DNA of 17,641 bases from Synergistaceae bacterium. Its GTDB lineage: Bacteria > Synergistota > Synergistia > Synergistales > Aminobacteriaceae. The notes under the pieces are model-generated. The model made no database searches, was not told the origin of the DNA, and saw only the letters and a program-made list of their open reading frames with translations. The position numbers and the translations under genes are program-made. The stretch is taken from positions 1 through 17,641 of the forward strand of contig WRKN01000026.1 of NCBI GenBank assembly GCA_009778055.1, written 5' to 3'. Shown one piece after another: positions 1 to 6,982 of the stretch. The stretch's first letter is position 1. Each line of letters begins with the position of its first letter.

Positions 1-1404
1 ATGATTGAAGATGAGGAAAAGGGCATGCTTCAGGCGCTCAGGACAACGGTAGGGCAAGGCAGGCAAGCCAGAATAGATTATATGGACCTGATTACGAGCG
101 GGAACTATGACGCCGCTAGAGACGTGTTTTACAGCAGGCTTCATCCCGCGAATCTGACTAATCTCGCGCAACTGGCTAGAATGGCCGCGTGGAACGACAG
201 CAGGGGCGACAATTACGTGAAAAACGCCCTGCGAAGTTACGATTACGCAATGACGATAATGATAGGCATAATTATTTTCGGCGTGGTACTGGCGTCGGCG
301 TTGGGGTACTTTATCTCCCGATCGATTATCACCCCCCTCAACTCCATAATTGCGTTTTCAAACGAAATCGCCGCCGGCAATATTTTCCATAAGATTGAAG
401 TGACCCGTGACGATGAAATAGGAGCGCTGGAAAAATCCTTCAGCATCATGTCGGGAAATTTAAGAGGCATTTTAAACACCGTTCAAGTAAGCGCCGACAA
501 CGTGGCGGCTTCATCCGAAGAGCTTAAAATCAACACCAATCAGTCGTCGCAAGCCGCCAACAGCGTGGCGACGTTTGCGACGAACGTGGCGCAAGGAGCG
601 GAAGCGCAGTTGGCTATTGTCAGCGGAGCGGTCGACGCCTTGGAAAAATTTTCGACGGAAATCGATCAAATTACCGCCAACGCCAATATCGTTGATTCCA
701 CCTCCGCCAAAACCGCCGAAGCCACCGAAAAAGGCGGCCAGGCTGTGGAAATGGCCGTCAAGCAAATGTCCTCCATTCAAAATACGGTGGAAAACCTGGC
801 AAAGGAAATAACCAGCCTGAGTATGCGTTCCAACGAAATCGGCCAGATCGTTGAGACAATTTCCGGCCTTGCCGGACAGACCAACCTCCTTGCGCTGAAC
901 GCCGCCATTGAGGCCGCGCGGGCCGGCGAACAGGGCCGAGGCTTCGCGGTGGTCGCCGAAGAAGTCAGGAAACTGGCCGAACAGTCCCAAGAAGCAACCA
1001 AGCAAATCTCAAGCCTGATCGACGCCATTCAGAACGACACCGCCAACGCGGTGCAAGCCATGCAGGCAGGCACCAAAGAGGTGGAAACCGGCTCGGAGCT
1101 GGTGGGCAACGCGGGCGGCGCCTTTAAGGAAATCGCCGGGTTTATTGTCCAGACTTCCAGCCAGATTAAGGAGATCACGGAATTCATTCACGTGATGGGC
1201 AAAGAGTGCCGTGACATTTTATCGGGCTCGCATAGGATACATAGTTTGAGCCGGGATATTTCCGAACAGATACAGAATATTTCGGCGGCGACTGAAGAAC
1301 AGTTGGCTTCCATGCACGAAATTACCGACTTCAGCCAGACTTTGGCCGGGCAGGCTGCAGAGCTGGACGGCATCGCGAATAAATTTGTGATCGAAGTAGC
1401 CTGA
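1..1404 (+). CDS. Methyl-accepting chemotaxis protein, 5' end cut by window edge
   Basis: Transmembrane chemoreceptor that would signal to CheA/CheW at the inner membrane. The visible part has 467 residues. Residues 1-80 look like the end of a periplasmic helical sensor (four-helix-bundle type). One membrane segment lies at about 82-104 and a HAMP linker at about 105-158 (P112 and the DDEIG turn). The long signalling coiled coil follows, with the highly conserved hairpin tip at about 279-330, including the run E304-A-A-R-A-G-E-Q-G-R-G-F-A316. A first membrane helix, expected in this family, is missing, so the ATG at base 1 is probably internal and the gene starts before the window. The C-terminus is VIEVA, without a CheR/CheB-tethering pentapeptide. 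The ligand cannot be read from sequence; the sugar importer downstream is a possible partner only by proximity. Family call is very sure. Confidence 0.95.
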   Translation: MIEDEEKGMLQALRTTVGQGRQARIDYMDLITSGNYDAARDVFYSRLHPANLTNLAQLARMAAWNDSRGDNYVKNALRSYDYAMTIMIGIIIFGVVLASALGYFISRSIITPLNSIIAFSNEIAAGNIFHKIEVTRDDEIGALEKSFSIMSGNLRGILNTVQVSADNVAASSEELKINTNQSSQAANSVATFATNVAQGAEAQLAIVSGAVDALEKFSTEIDQITANANIVDSTSAKTAEATEKGGQAVEMAVKQMSSIQNTVENLAKEITSLSMRSNEIGQIVETISGLAGQTNLLALNAAIEAARAGEQGRGFAVVAEEVRKLAEQSQEATKQISSLIDAIQNDTANAVQAMQAGTKEVETGSELVGNAGGAFKEIAGFIVQTSSQIKEITEFIHVMGKECRDILSGSHRIHSLSRDISEQIQNISAATEEQLASMHEITDFSQTLAGQAAELDGIANKFVIEVA

Positions 1405-1438
1405 CGTGAATGGAAAACCGGAAGCACGGGAAGCCCCC

Positions 1439-2224
1439 ATGTTTTCCAGCATAGTTAAGAAGCAGTTGAAAGCGGCCGCGGAACTGAAAGATCACTTAAG
1501 CGGAATGACGTTTGCCCGTCCTGTGTCGCACGTATACAATCCCCTTGCCTACGCGTGGGGGGCGTTCGAGGAGTATGTCGCCCGCTACGGCGGCACGGCG
1601 AAACGTGTGCTCTTTCTGGGAATGAACCCCGGTCCCTGGGGTATGGCTCAGACGGGAGTTCCATTTGGAGAGGTGGCGGCGGTGAGAGACTGGCTCGGGA
1701 TTTCCGCCGCCGTCGGCAGCCCTGACGAGGTACAGCCCGGATACCCGGTGGACGGCTATCTGTGCAAACGATCCGAGGTCAGCGGCAAGCGGTTGTGGGG
1801 GCTTTTCAGGGAGCGCTTCGGAACGGCGGAGGAGTTTTTCAAACGGAACTTCGTGGTCAACTATTGCCCTTTGCTATTTATAGAGACATATTTATCCGCA
1901 AAGGAAAAGGAGAGGGCAAGGAACCTGACGCCCGACAAGCTCAGGCCGGACGAGCGTACTTTGCTCTACGGGGCGTGCGACGTACATCTGCGCGCCGTAG
2001 TTGACGCGCTGACCCCACGGTACGTCGTCGGCGTCGGCTCTTTCGCGGCGCGCCGCGCCGAAGAAGCGCTGAAAGGAATGACCGGTGTCAGGGTTGTAAA
2101 AATTCTGCACCCCAGCCCCGCGTCGCCCAAAAGCAACTCAGATTGGAGCGGCGAGGCCACGCGCCAACTGACCGCGCTCGGTATCTGGCGGCCTTATACA
2201 ACTCTTGACGCTGGGCATGAATAG
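1439..2224 (+). CDS. SMUG1-family (family 3) uracil-DNA glycosylase
   Basis: Base-excision repair enzyme expected to remove uracil and related damaged pyrimidines from DNA. With the ATG at 1439 the protein has 261 residues. It carries the SMUG1 signature: motif 1 at 61-79 (GMNPGPWGMAQTGVPFGEV, with catalytic-type N63), then RDWLG, the SEVSG/LWGLF block at 112-123, NYCPLLF at 141-147, the NLTP block, VVGVG, and motif 2 HPSPASP at 224-230 with H224. From memory this is close to human SMUG1 through most of its length, including the N-terminal VYNPLAYAW segment. Start choice: a GTG at 1406 is in frame but has no ribosome site, while ATG 1439 has GGGAAG five bases upstream and fits the family N-terminus. 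It begins 34 bases after the chemoreceptor stop, so the two may be co-transcribed although unrelated in function. Confidence 0.93.
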   Translation: MFSSIVKKQLKAAAELKDHLSGMTFARPVSHVYNPLAYAWGAFEEYVARYGGTAKRVLFLGMNPGPWGMAQTGVPFGEVAAVRDWLGISAAVGSPDEVQPGYPVDGYLCKRSEVSGKRLWGLFRERFGTAEEFFKRNFVVNYCPLLFIETYLSAKEKERARNLTPDKLRPDERTLLYGACDVHLRAVVDALTPRYVVGVGSFAARRAEEALKGMTGVRVVKILHPSPASPKSNSDWSGEATRQLTALGIWRPYTTLDAGHE

Positions 2225-2233
2225 ATATAGGAT
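2205..2233 (+). promoter_or_regulatory. Candidate promoter for the sugar importer operon
   Basis: TTGACG (2205-2210) matches the -35 consensus at five of six bases. Downstream are two weak -10 options: TATAGG (2226-2231, spacer 15) and TAGGAT (2228-2233, spacer 17). It overlaps the 3' end of the glycosylase gene and would start transcription just before or within the palindrome at 2241-2253. It would let the importer be expressed separately from the two upstream genes. Prediction from sequence only; the -10 is poor. Confidence 0.35.
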
Positions 2234-2240
2234 GATAAAG

Positions 2241-2253
2241 TATTGTAACAATA
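2241..2253. promoter_or_regulatory. 13-base palindrome, possible operator
   Basis: TATTGT-A-ACAATA is a perfect inverted repeat (6-base arms, 1-base centre). It sits in the only 46-base gap between the glycosylase and the importer ATPase, just downstream of the candidate promoter and 18 bases before the start codon. This is where a repressor would block transcription. The half-element GTAAC recurs at 2256-2260. No regulator gene is visible in the window, so the binding protein is unknown. A weak mRNA hairpin is the alternative. Confidence 0.4.
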
Positions 2254-2270
2254 TCGTAACGGAAGTCTAG

Positions 2271-3827
2271 GTGAGGCATATGGACTGTTTGGCTGAGTGC
2301 GCTCATATTGACAAGTCGTTTTACGGGGTCAAGGTGCTTACCGACGTGAGTTTCAGCTTGCGTGCCGGGGAGGTTGTCGCGCTTCTCGGGGAGAACGGGG
2401 CCGGCAAATCCACCTTGATGAAGATATTGAGCGGAGTTTACACGAGGGACGCGGGCACGGTCACAATCATGGGTTCGCCCGTCGGAAACATGACGCCGAA
2501 AGAAGCCGAAAAGCGCGGCATCGCCATGATTCATCAGGAGTTAAACCTCTGCTCCCACCTCACGGTTGCCGACAACATTTTTTTGGGGCGCGAGATAACG
2601 AGGAAAGGAATGCTTGCCAGGGATGAAATGAGCAGGCAGGCCGCCATGATTTTGGACAGCCTGCATATAGACATGGATCCCGATATGCCTGTGGCTGACC
2701 TCTCAGTTTCAAAACAACAGTTGGTCGAGATAGCGAAGGCCCTTTCAATGAAGGCCCGCATCCTGATAATGGACGAGCCGACGTCGGCCCTTACCGCCAA
2801 GGAAATCGACGACCTTTTCGTGATAATACGAAAACTGCGGGACGAAGGAAACTGCGGTATCGTATACATTTCCCACCGTCTGGACGAACTGCAGCACATC
2901 GCCGACCGGGTGACCGTCATGCGGGACGGGCATTTCATCAGGAGCGCCCCGTTCAAAGACCTCTCCATGGGAGACATCATCTCGCTGATGGTGGGGCGCG
3001 AGATAAAGGAAAAATATCCCCGGGTTGAGTGCGCGGTGAATAAAGAAGGCAAAGAAGGCAGGAAAATATTTGAGGTCAAAAATCTGTCGGCCGGCGGCAG
3101 GGTTAAAAACGTCTCCTTCTCGCTGAACGAGGGCGAGATCGTCGGGATAGCCGGTCTGATGGGGGCCGGCAGGACGGAACTGACCCGCGCCATCTTCGGG
3201 GTGGACGCCAGGGACAGCGGAGAAATTTGCCTGGACGGAAAAACCCTTTCTATCAAAAAACCCGCGGACGCCATTAAGGCCGGTGTGGTGCTGATTCCCG
3301 AGGATCGCAAAAAACACGGGTTATGCGTAAGGCTTTCCGTCAGAGAAAACATAGCCCTGCCCAACTTGGAAACCCTTTGCAATGCGCTGTCCGTCGTGAA
3401 CCGTGAAAAAGAGGACGACTTGGTGGAGCTTACCATCAAAAATTTGTCCGTCAGACTGTCCGGCCCGGAGATAAACGCCGGAAGCCTTTCCGGCGGTAAC
3501 CAGCAAAAGATAGTGTTGGGAAAATGGCTGGCGCGCAACTCCAGGGTCGTCATCTTCGACGAACCGACGAGGGGTATTGACGTGGCGGCCAAAGTAGAGA
3601 TATACAACCTCATGAACGACCTGAAAAAACAGGGAATCGGCGTTCTTTTCGTGTCGTCCGAAATGCCGGAGATCATCGGGTTTGCCGACCGTATAATCGT
3701 GATGTGCGACGGCAGGATCACGGGTGAATTTTCCGCGTCCGAGGCGACGCAGAACAAAATTCTCGAAAAAGCGACTCAGTTCGAGATAAAAACTTTGGGG
3801 CGCGGCCGCCTGGAGGAAGCGATATGA
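2271..3827 (+). CDS. Sugar ABC importer, tandem ATP-binding protein (RbsA/MglA type)
   Basis: Cytoplasmic ATPase that powers a CUT2-class monosaccharide importer, 518 residues, the usual length for this family. It has two fused nucleotide-binding domains. Domain 1: Walker A GENGAGKST at 40-48, signature LSVSKQQ at 144-150, Walker B ILIMDEP at 164-170. Domain 2: degenerate Walker A GLMGAGRTEL at 295-304 with Arg replacing the usual Lys, signature LSGGNQQ at 406-412, Walker B VVIFDEP at 426-432. The degenerate second site is normal for RbsA/MglA proteins. Start: GTG at 2271 has GGAAG five bases upstream; ATG at 2280 with GAGG close by is an alternative that changes only three residues. The stop overlaps the permease start (ATGA). 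The sugar cannot be assigned from this protein; ribose, galactose, xylose and others are all possible for the class. Confidence 0.95.
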   Translation: MRHMDCLAECAHIDKSFYGVKVLTDVSFSLRAGEVVALLGENGAGKSTLMKILSGVYTRDAGTVTIMGSPVGNMTPKEAEKRGIAMIHQELNLCSHLTVADNIFLGREITRKGMLARDEMSRQAAMILDSLHIDMDPDMPVADLSVSKQQLVEIAKALSMKARILIMDEPTSALTAKEIDDLFVIIRKLRDEGNCGIVYISHRLDELQHIADRVTVMRDGHFIRSAPFKDLSMGDIISLMVGREIKEKYPRVECAVNKEGKEGRKIFEVKNLSAGGRVKNVSFSLNEGEIVGIAGLMGAGRTELTRAIFGVDARDSGEICLDGKTLSIKKPADAIKAGVVLIPEDRKKHGLCVRLSVRENIALPNLETLCNALSVVNREKEDDLVELTIKNLSVRLSGPEINAGSLSGGNQQKIVLGKWLARNSRVVIFDEPTRGIDVAAKVEIYNLMNDLKKQGIGVLFVSSEMPEIIGFADRIIVMCDGRITGEFSASEATQNKILEKATQFEIKTLGRGRLEEAI

Positions 3828-4942
3828 ACGTAAAACGGGACAAACCCGGCTTTATGAGGCGAATCTTGGCGACAAGGGGTATGCCTCAGGTTATCACGGT
3901 GACGATCGGGCTGATTTTGATATTCATCGTGTTCAGCTTTTTGAGCGAAAACTTCACGTCGCAGAGAAACCTGCGCAATCTGGCGCGGCAGACCGCCCCC
4001 ATACTCATTATAGGCATAGCCCAGTCCTACGTCCTGATAACGGGTAACATCGACCTGTCCATAGGCTCCGTCGTCGGCATGAGCAGCATGATCTCCGCGA
4101 CCCTGATGACCACGGGCGGAAACTCGTGGCTGTCTTTGGGGCTTGCGCCTTGGCTGGCCGTGATAATCACGCTCGCCTGTTGCCTGGCCATCGGTTTTAT
4201 AAACGGCCAGCTTGTCGCCAGGTGCGGATTGCCGCCATTCATAGCGACGCTCGGCACAATGACTATTGCAAGGGGCGTAGCCCAGATTGTAAACAACAAC
4301 CGCAACACGGACTCCATAGGAGCGGGAGCCAGATATTTCCGCGACTTTTTCTATTACGGCAGCATACGCTTTACGATTCCTGAATTGACCTGGCTGCCGG
4401 AAAGCGTCCGCAAATTTATTTACCACGGCGAAACTCTCATATTTACTCCAGTGCTGATTGCGGCAGTGCTCTGGCTGGCGTTTAACTTCATTCTGAGCCG
4501 CACGAAGACCGGCCGCCACATCTACGCCGTCGGAAGCAACATCGAGGCCGCGCGCATGTCCGGTATCAACGTCACCGCGACTGTGACAAAGGCGTATCTC
4601 GTCAGCTCCTTCTGTTCCTGTGTGGTGGGGTTCATCGTCTGCGCCACAGGCGGCGTCGGTACTATGGACGCCGGAACCATGTACGAGCTGTACGCGGTGG
4701 CGGCGTCGGTCATAGGCGGCATCTCCACTTTGGGCGGCCAGGGGCTTCTTCTGGGCACCGTGGTGGGCGCGTCCATATGGAGCGTGCTTCAAAACGGCCT
4801 GGTTTTGGCTAACGCCCCCGTCGCCATCAGAAACATAGCGGTTGGTATCATAGTGGTCATATCCGTTTTGCTCGATATTATCGTGCGCAGCGGCAAATGG
4901 AGGCTGAAAAAAGCCCGATTAGAGGCGAGGGAGCCGGAATAA
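3824..4942 (+). CDS. Sugar ABC importer, membrane permease (RbsC type)
   Basis: Inner-membrane channel subunit of the same importer, 372 residues. It is hydrophobic throughout with about nine or ten membrane helices, and shows RbsC-family landmarks: the GNIDLSIGSVVGMSSM segment near 76-91, NGQLVARCGLPPFIATLGTM near 128-147, the cytoplasmic coupling region TKTGRHIYAVGSNIEAARMSGI at about 228-249, and GGISTLGGQG near 300. A polar loop at about 165-205 (after DSIGAGARYF) is longer than in short RbsC proteins and may face the periplasm. The start is well supported: GGAGG at 3812-3816 lies seven bases before ATG 3824, which overlaps the ATPase stop by four bases, so translation is probably coupled. 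Confidence 0.94.
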   Translation: MNVKRDKPGFMRRILATRGMPQVITVTIGLILIFIVFSFLSENFTSQRNLRNLARQTAPILIIGIAQSYVLITGNIDLSIGSVVGMSSMISATLMTTGGNSWLSLGLAPWLAVIITLACCLAIGFINGQLVARCGLPPFIATLGTMTIARGVAQIVNNNRNTDSIGAGARYFRDFFYYGSIRFTIPELTWLPESVRKFIYHGETLIFTPVLIAAVLWLAFNFILSRTKTGRHIYAVGSNIEAARMSGINVTATVTKAYLVSSFCSCVVGFIVCATGGVGTMDAGTMYELYAVAASVIGGISTLGGQGLLLGTVVGASIWSVLQNGLVLANAPVAIRNIAVGIIVVISVLLDIIVRSGKWRLKKARLEAREPE

Positions 4943-4957
4943 TAGAAAAGGAGGACT

Positions 4958-5098
4958 GTGAGTATACCGTGGCCCGCGCCAAAAAACGCTCTGAAAAGAA
5001 TACAAAAAAAATCAGGAGGATTCGACTATGAAGACGGCTCGTTTGTTTTTGACTTTGGTGTTGGTTTTAGCGCTCTCCGGGGCGGCCTGTGCAGCTAA
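4958..5098 (+). other. Small ORF with a strong ribosome site between permease and binding protein
   Basis: GTG at 4958 is preceded by AAAGGAGGACT, one of the best ribosome sites in the window. It opens a frame of 46 codons that ends at a TAA inside the signal-peptide region of the binding-protein gene. The predicted peptide begins VSIPWPAPKNALKRIQKK. It resembles nothing I recognise, and its second half overlaps the binding protein in another frame. It could be a leader peptide that adjusts translation of the highly expressed binding protein, or a relic ribosome site. Coding status is doubtful. Confidence 0.25.
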
Positions 5099-5927
5099 TT
5101 ACAGGATCACGCTGATAACGATGGATCAAATGGACCGCTACTGGGCTGGCGTAAACGAAGGCGCCGAGAAGGCCGCCGCCGAACTGGGCAATGTCAATTA
5201 CAACTGGACGGCCCCGGACGTGAAGGATGACGCGAAACAAATCGAATTTATCAACAACGCCGTGGCTGCCGGGGCGGACGCTATTCTGCTGGCGGCCAAC
5301 GGCCCGGACGCCGTTACCTCCGCGCTGAGGGAAGCGGTAGACGCCGGAGTGAAGATAATCTACGTGGACTCACCTGCCAATTTCCCTGCCGAGGCAACAT
5401 TCACGACGAATAACGAAGCCGCCGGGGCGACTGCCGGCGCGGAACTGCTCAAGGCCCTTCAGGCGGCCGGAGTGAACGAGGGCAGGCTCGGCATAGTCAA
5501 CGTGAACGCGGCCACGGCCTCCACGGTTGCCAGGGAAAAAGGTTTCCGCGCAACCTTCGAGGGAACAAACTACACGATTCTCCAAACGCAGTACGGCGAG
5601 GGCGACGTGCTGAGAAGCAAGGAAATCGCGGACAGCTTCATCACCCAGGGCGTGGTAGGGCTCTTCGGGGCTAACGAAGGCTCCGCGACAGGCGTAGGCA
5701 ACGCCATACAGGAGGCCGGAGACCAGGTTCTCGGGGTGGGCTTCGACACGTCCAACGCCCTGCTTGAGCTGATCAGGAACGGTCACCTCATCGCCACCAT
5801 GGCCCAAAACCCCGGCGTAATGGGCTATGAGGGAGTAAAGACCGCTGTCAACGCTCTTGAGGGCAAGCCCGTAGACCCAACGCCGGTCGATACCGGAGTA
5901 ACAGTACTGACAAAGGACAACCTGTAA
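5028..5927 (+). CDS. Periplasmic sugar-binding protein (RbsB-like)
   Basis: Substrate-binding subunit that delivers a sugar to the permease, 299 residues. Residues 1-22 form a classical signal peptide (KTAR, hydrophobic run, then ACA|AN as a likely signal peptidase I site). C21 is not in a proper lipobox, so a soluble periplasmic protein is favoured over a lipoprotein. The mature part has the two-lobe type I periplasmic-binding fold: the opening ITLITMDQMDRYWAGVNEG, the ADAILLAANGPDAV strand-turn, YVDSPA near 108-113, FGANEGSATG near 210-219, GVGFDT, and MAQNPGVMGYEG near 257-268. Start: AGGAGGA at 5014-5020 lies seven bases before ATG 5028. It is the last gene of the importer unit, with a terminator 30 bases after the stop. 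Which sugar it binds is not readable; the aromatic and Asp residues at the start of the mature chain (DRYW) are probable ligand contacts. Confidence 0.93.
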   Translation: MKTARLFLTLVLVLALSGAACAANYRITLITMDQMDRYWAGVNEGAEKAAAELGNVNYNWTAPDVKDDAKQIEFINNAVAAGADAILLAANGPDAVTSALREAVDAGVKIIYVDSPANFPAEATFTTNNEAAGATAGAELLKALQAAGVNEGRLGIVNVNAATASTVAREKGFRATFEGTNYTILQTQYGEGDVLRSKEIADSFITQGVVGLFGANEGSATGVGNAIQEAGDQVLGVGFDTSNALLELIRNGHLIATMAQNPGVMGYEGVKTAVNALEGKPVDPTPVDTGVTVLTKDNL

Positions 5928-5957
5928 CCTCCGAAACCCGGTAAAAAGCTTAAATAA

Positions 5958-6004
5958 AAAAATCCCGCGGCCCTTGCCAAAAGGAATGGGTTCGCGGGAT
6001 TTTT
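5958..6004. terminator. Two-way intrinsic terminator between convergent genes
   Basis: A perfect 12-base-pair stem pairs AAAAATCCCGCG (5958-5969) with CGCGGGATTTTT (5993-6004). The enclosed 23 bases can extend the helix imperfectly (CCC/GGG and CC/GG around an AAAA loop). The A-run on the left and T-run on the right let it stop transcripts from either side: the importer operon on plus and manA on minus. Its position between two convergent stop codons fits exactly. Confidence 0.9.
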
Positions 6005-6017
6005 GAGTGATAAGCCG

Positions 6018-6953
6018 TCACCCCACATAGGTGGCAAGAGCCTCGCAGGTTCCGGTTATGGTATATTCCCCGCTTCCGGCGGTGATGAAGAAGCTGTCGC
6101 CTTTTTTGAACTCCATGCTTTCTCCGGCGCACCGTATGCCGCCGCCGCCTTCTAAAACAACAATGCTCAAAAAAGAGAGTTCGTTCACTTCCCCTCTCAA
6201 TTCCCTGACGATACGTCCATCCAGGTACAGTTTATCCACCGTAAAATGTTCGCATTTCGCCAGATGGGGAACCGCGCTCTTGCTGGCGGCAGGCCCTGTG
6301 TCCGTAACGTCCAGGGCTTTTTCAACATGAAGCTCCCTTTGGTTTCCATCCTTATCGGTGCGTCCATAGTCATATACGCGGTAGGTCACGTTTGAATTTT
6401 GCTGAATCTCCACGAGCAAAACCCCCGCGCCGATGGTGTGTATAGTCCCAGCCTCGATGAAAAAAACGCCGCCTTTTTCTGCGGGAACCTTGTTTAGAAC
6501 TTCCATCAGAGTACCGGACTCGATTCTTTCGCAGAACTCCCCGGGGCTGATTGACTTGGCGAATCCATAGTACAGGTACGAGTCCGGCTCACATTCCACC
6601 ACGTACCACATTTCGGATTTCCCATATTGATTTTCGTTCTTAAGAGCGTAAGCGTCATCCGGGTGCACCTGAACGGATAAATCCTGTTTTGCGTCAATCA
6701 GCTTTATTAAAACGGGAAACTCATTGAACCTTTCGCAATTCTTCCCCAAAGCCTTTTCCCCGGCCCGCTCCAGATATTCCCGGAGGCTTTTTCCAGCTCC
6801 GCCGGCGACGACTGAAAGGCCGTCCGGGTGAACGGATAATTCCCAGGATTCGGCCAGGCGCTCTCCCTGGTAATTTTTATTAAACTTCGTAATCAGTTTA
6901 TTTCCACCCCAGATGTAGTCCTTGAAACTAGGTTCAAGTTTGAGCATCGGCAT
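6018..6953 (-). CDS. manA: Mannose-6-phosphate isomerase, class I short form
   Basis: Cytoplasmic zinc enzyme that interconverts mannose 6-phosphate and fructose 6-phosphate, joining mannose use or GDP-mannose supply to glycolysis. It has 311 residues, matching the compact Bacillus-type form rather than the longer enterobacterial one. Zinc ligands are visible: Q95 and H97 in SVQVHPDD, E114 in KSEMWYV, and H172 in AGTIHTIG. The substrate-side arginine lies in TYRVYDYGR (R192). The N-terminal YIWGGNKL and ESWELS motifs are also typical. ATG at 6953 has AGGTGG about nine bases upstream; a second ATG two codons later is also possible. It starts 29 bases after the histidine kinase stop on the same strand, so the two are likely co-transcribed, and ends at a shared terminator. 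Confidence 0.93.
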   Translation of the reverse strand: MPMLKLEPSFKDYIWGGNKLITKFNKNYQGERLAESWELSVHPDGLSVVAGGAGKSLREYLERAGEKALGKNCERFNEFPVLIKLIDAKQDLSVQVHPDDAYALKNENQYGKSEMWYVVECEPDSYLYYGFAKSISPGEFCERIESGTLMEVLNKVPAEKGGVFFIEAGTIHTIGAGVLLVEIQQNSNVTYRVYDYGRTDKDGNQRELHVEKALDVTDTGPAASKSAVPHLAKCEHFTVDKLYLDGRIVRELRGEVNELSFLSIVVLEGGGGIRCAGESMEFKKGDSFFITAGSGEYTITGTCEALATYVG

Positions 6954-6982
6954 AGTTTTTATCCACCTTTTTGTTTTTTTGG

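Noticed and set aside
1406..1438. GTG 1406 as start of the uracil-DNA glycosylase
   Set aside because: No ribosome site precedes it and the extra 11 residues are not part of the family; ATG 1439 has GGGAAG upstream.
3043..3062. Tandem AAAGAAGGC repeat in the ATPase gene
   Set aside because: Only two copies, in frame, encoding a KEGKEG stretch of the variable linker between the two domains; ordinary linker variation.
3153..3182. Missing Walker A lysine in the second ATPase domain (GAGRTEL)
   Set aside because: A degenerate second site with Arg here is normal for RbsA/MglA-type proteins and not a sign of decay.
2534..3757. Long open frame of 407 codons on the minus strand
   Set aside because: It lies entirely antisense to the importer ATPase gene, whose every ABC motif is intact; the antisense product is Ser/Arg-rich and resembles nothing.
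3776..4792. Open frame of 338 codons on the minus strand
   Set aside because: Antisense to the permease gene; the product is hydrophilic with His/Asp/Arg repeats and no known motif.
5082..5096. Possible lipoprotein box around C21 of the sugar-binding protein
   Set aside because: The residues before the Cys are G-A-A without the Leu/Val/Ile expected at -3, while A-C-A just before ANYR fits signal peptidase I better.
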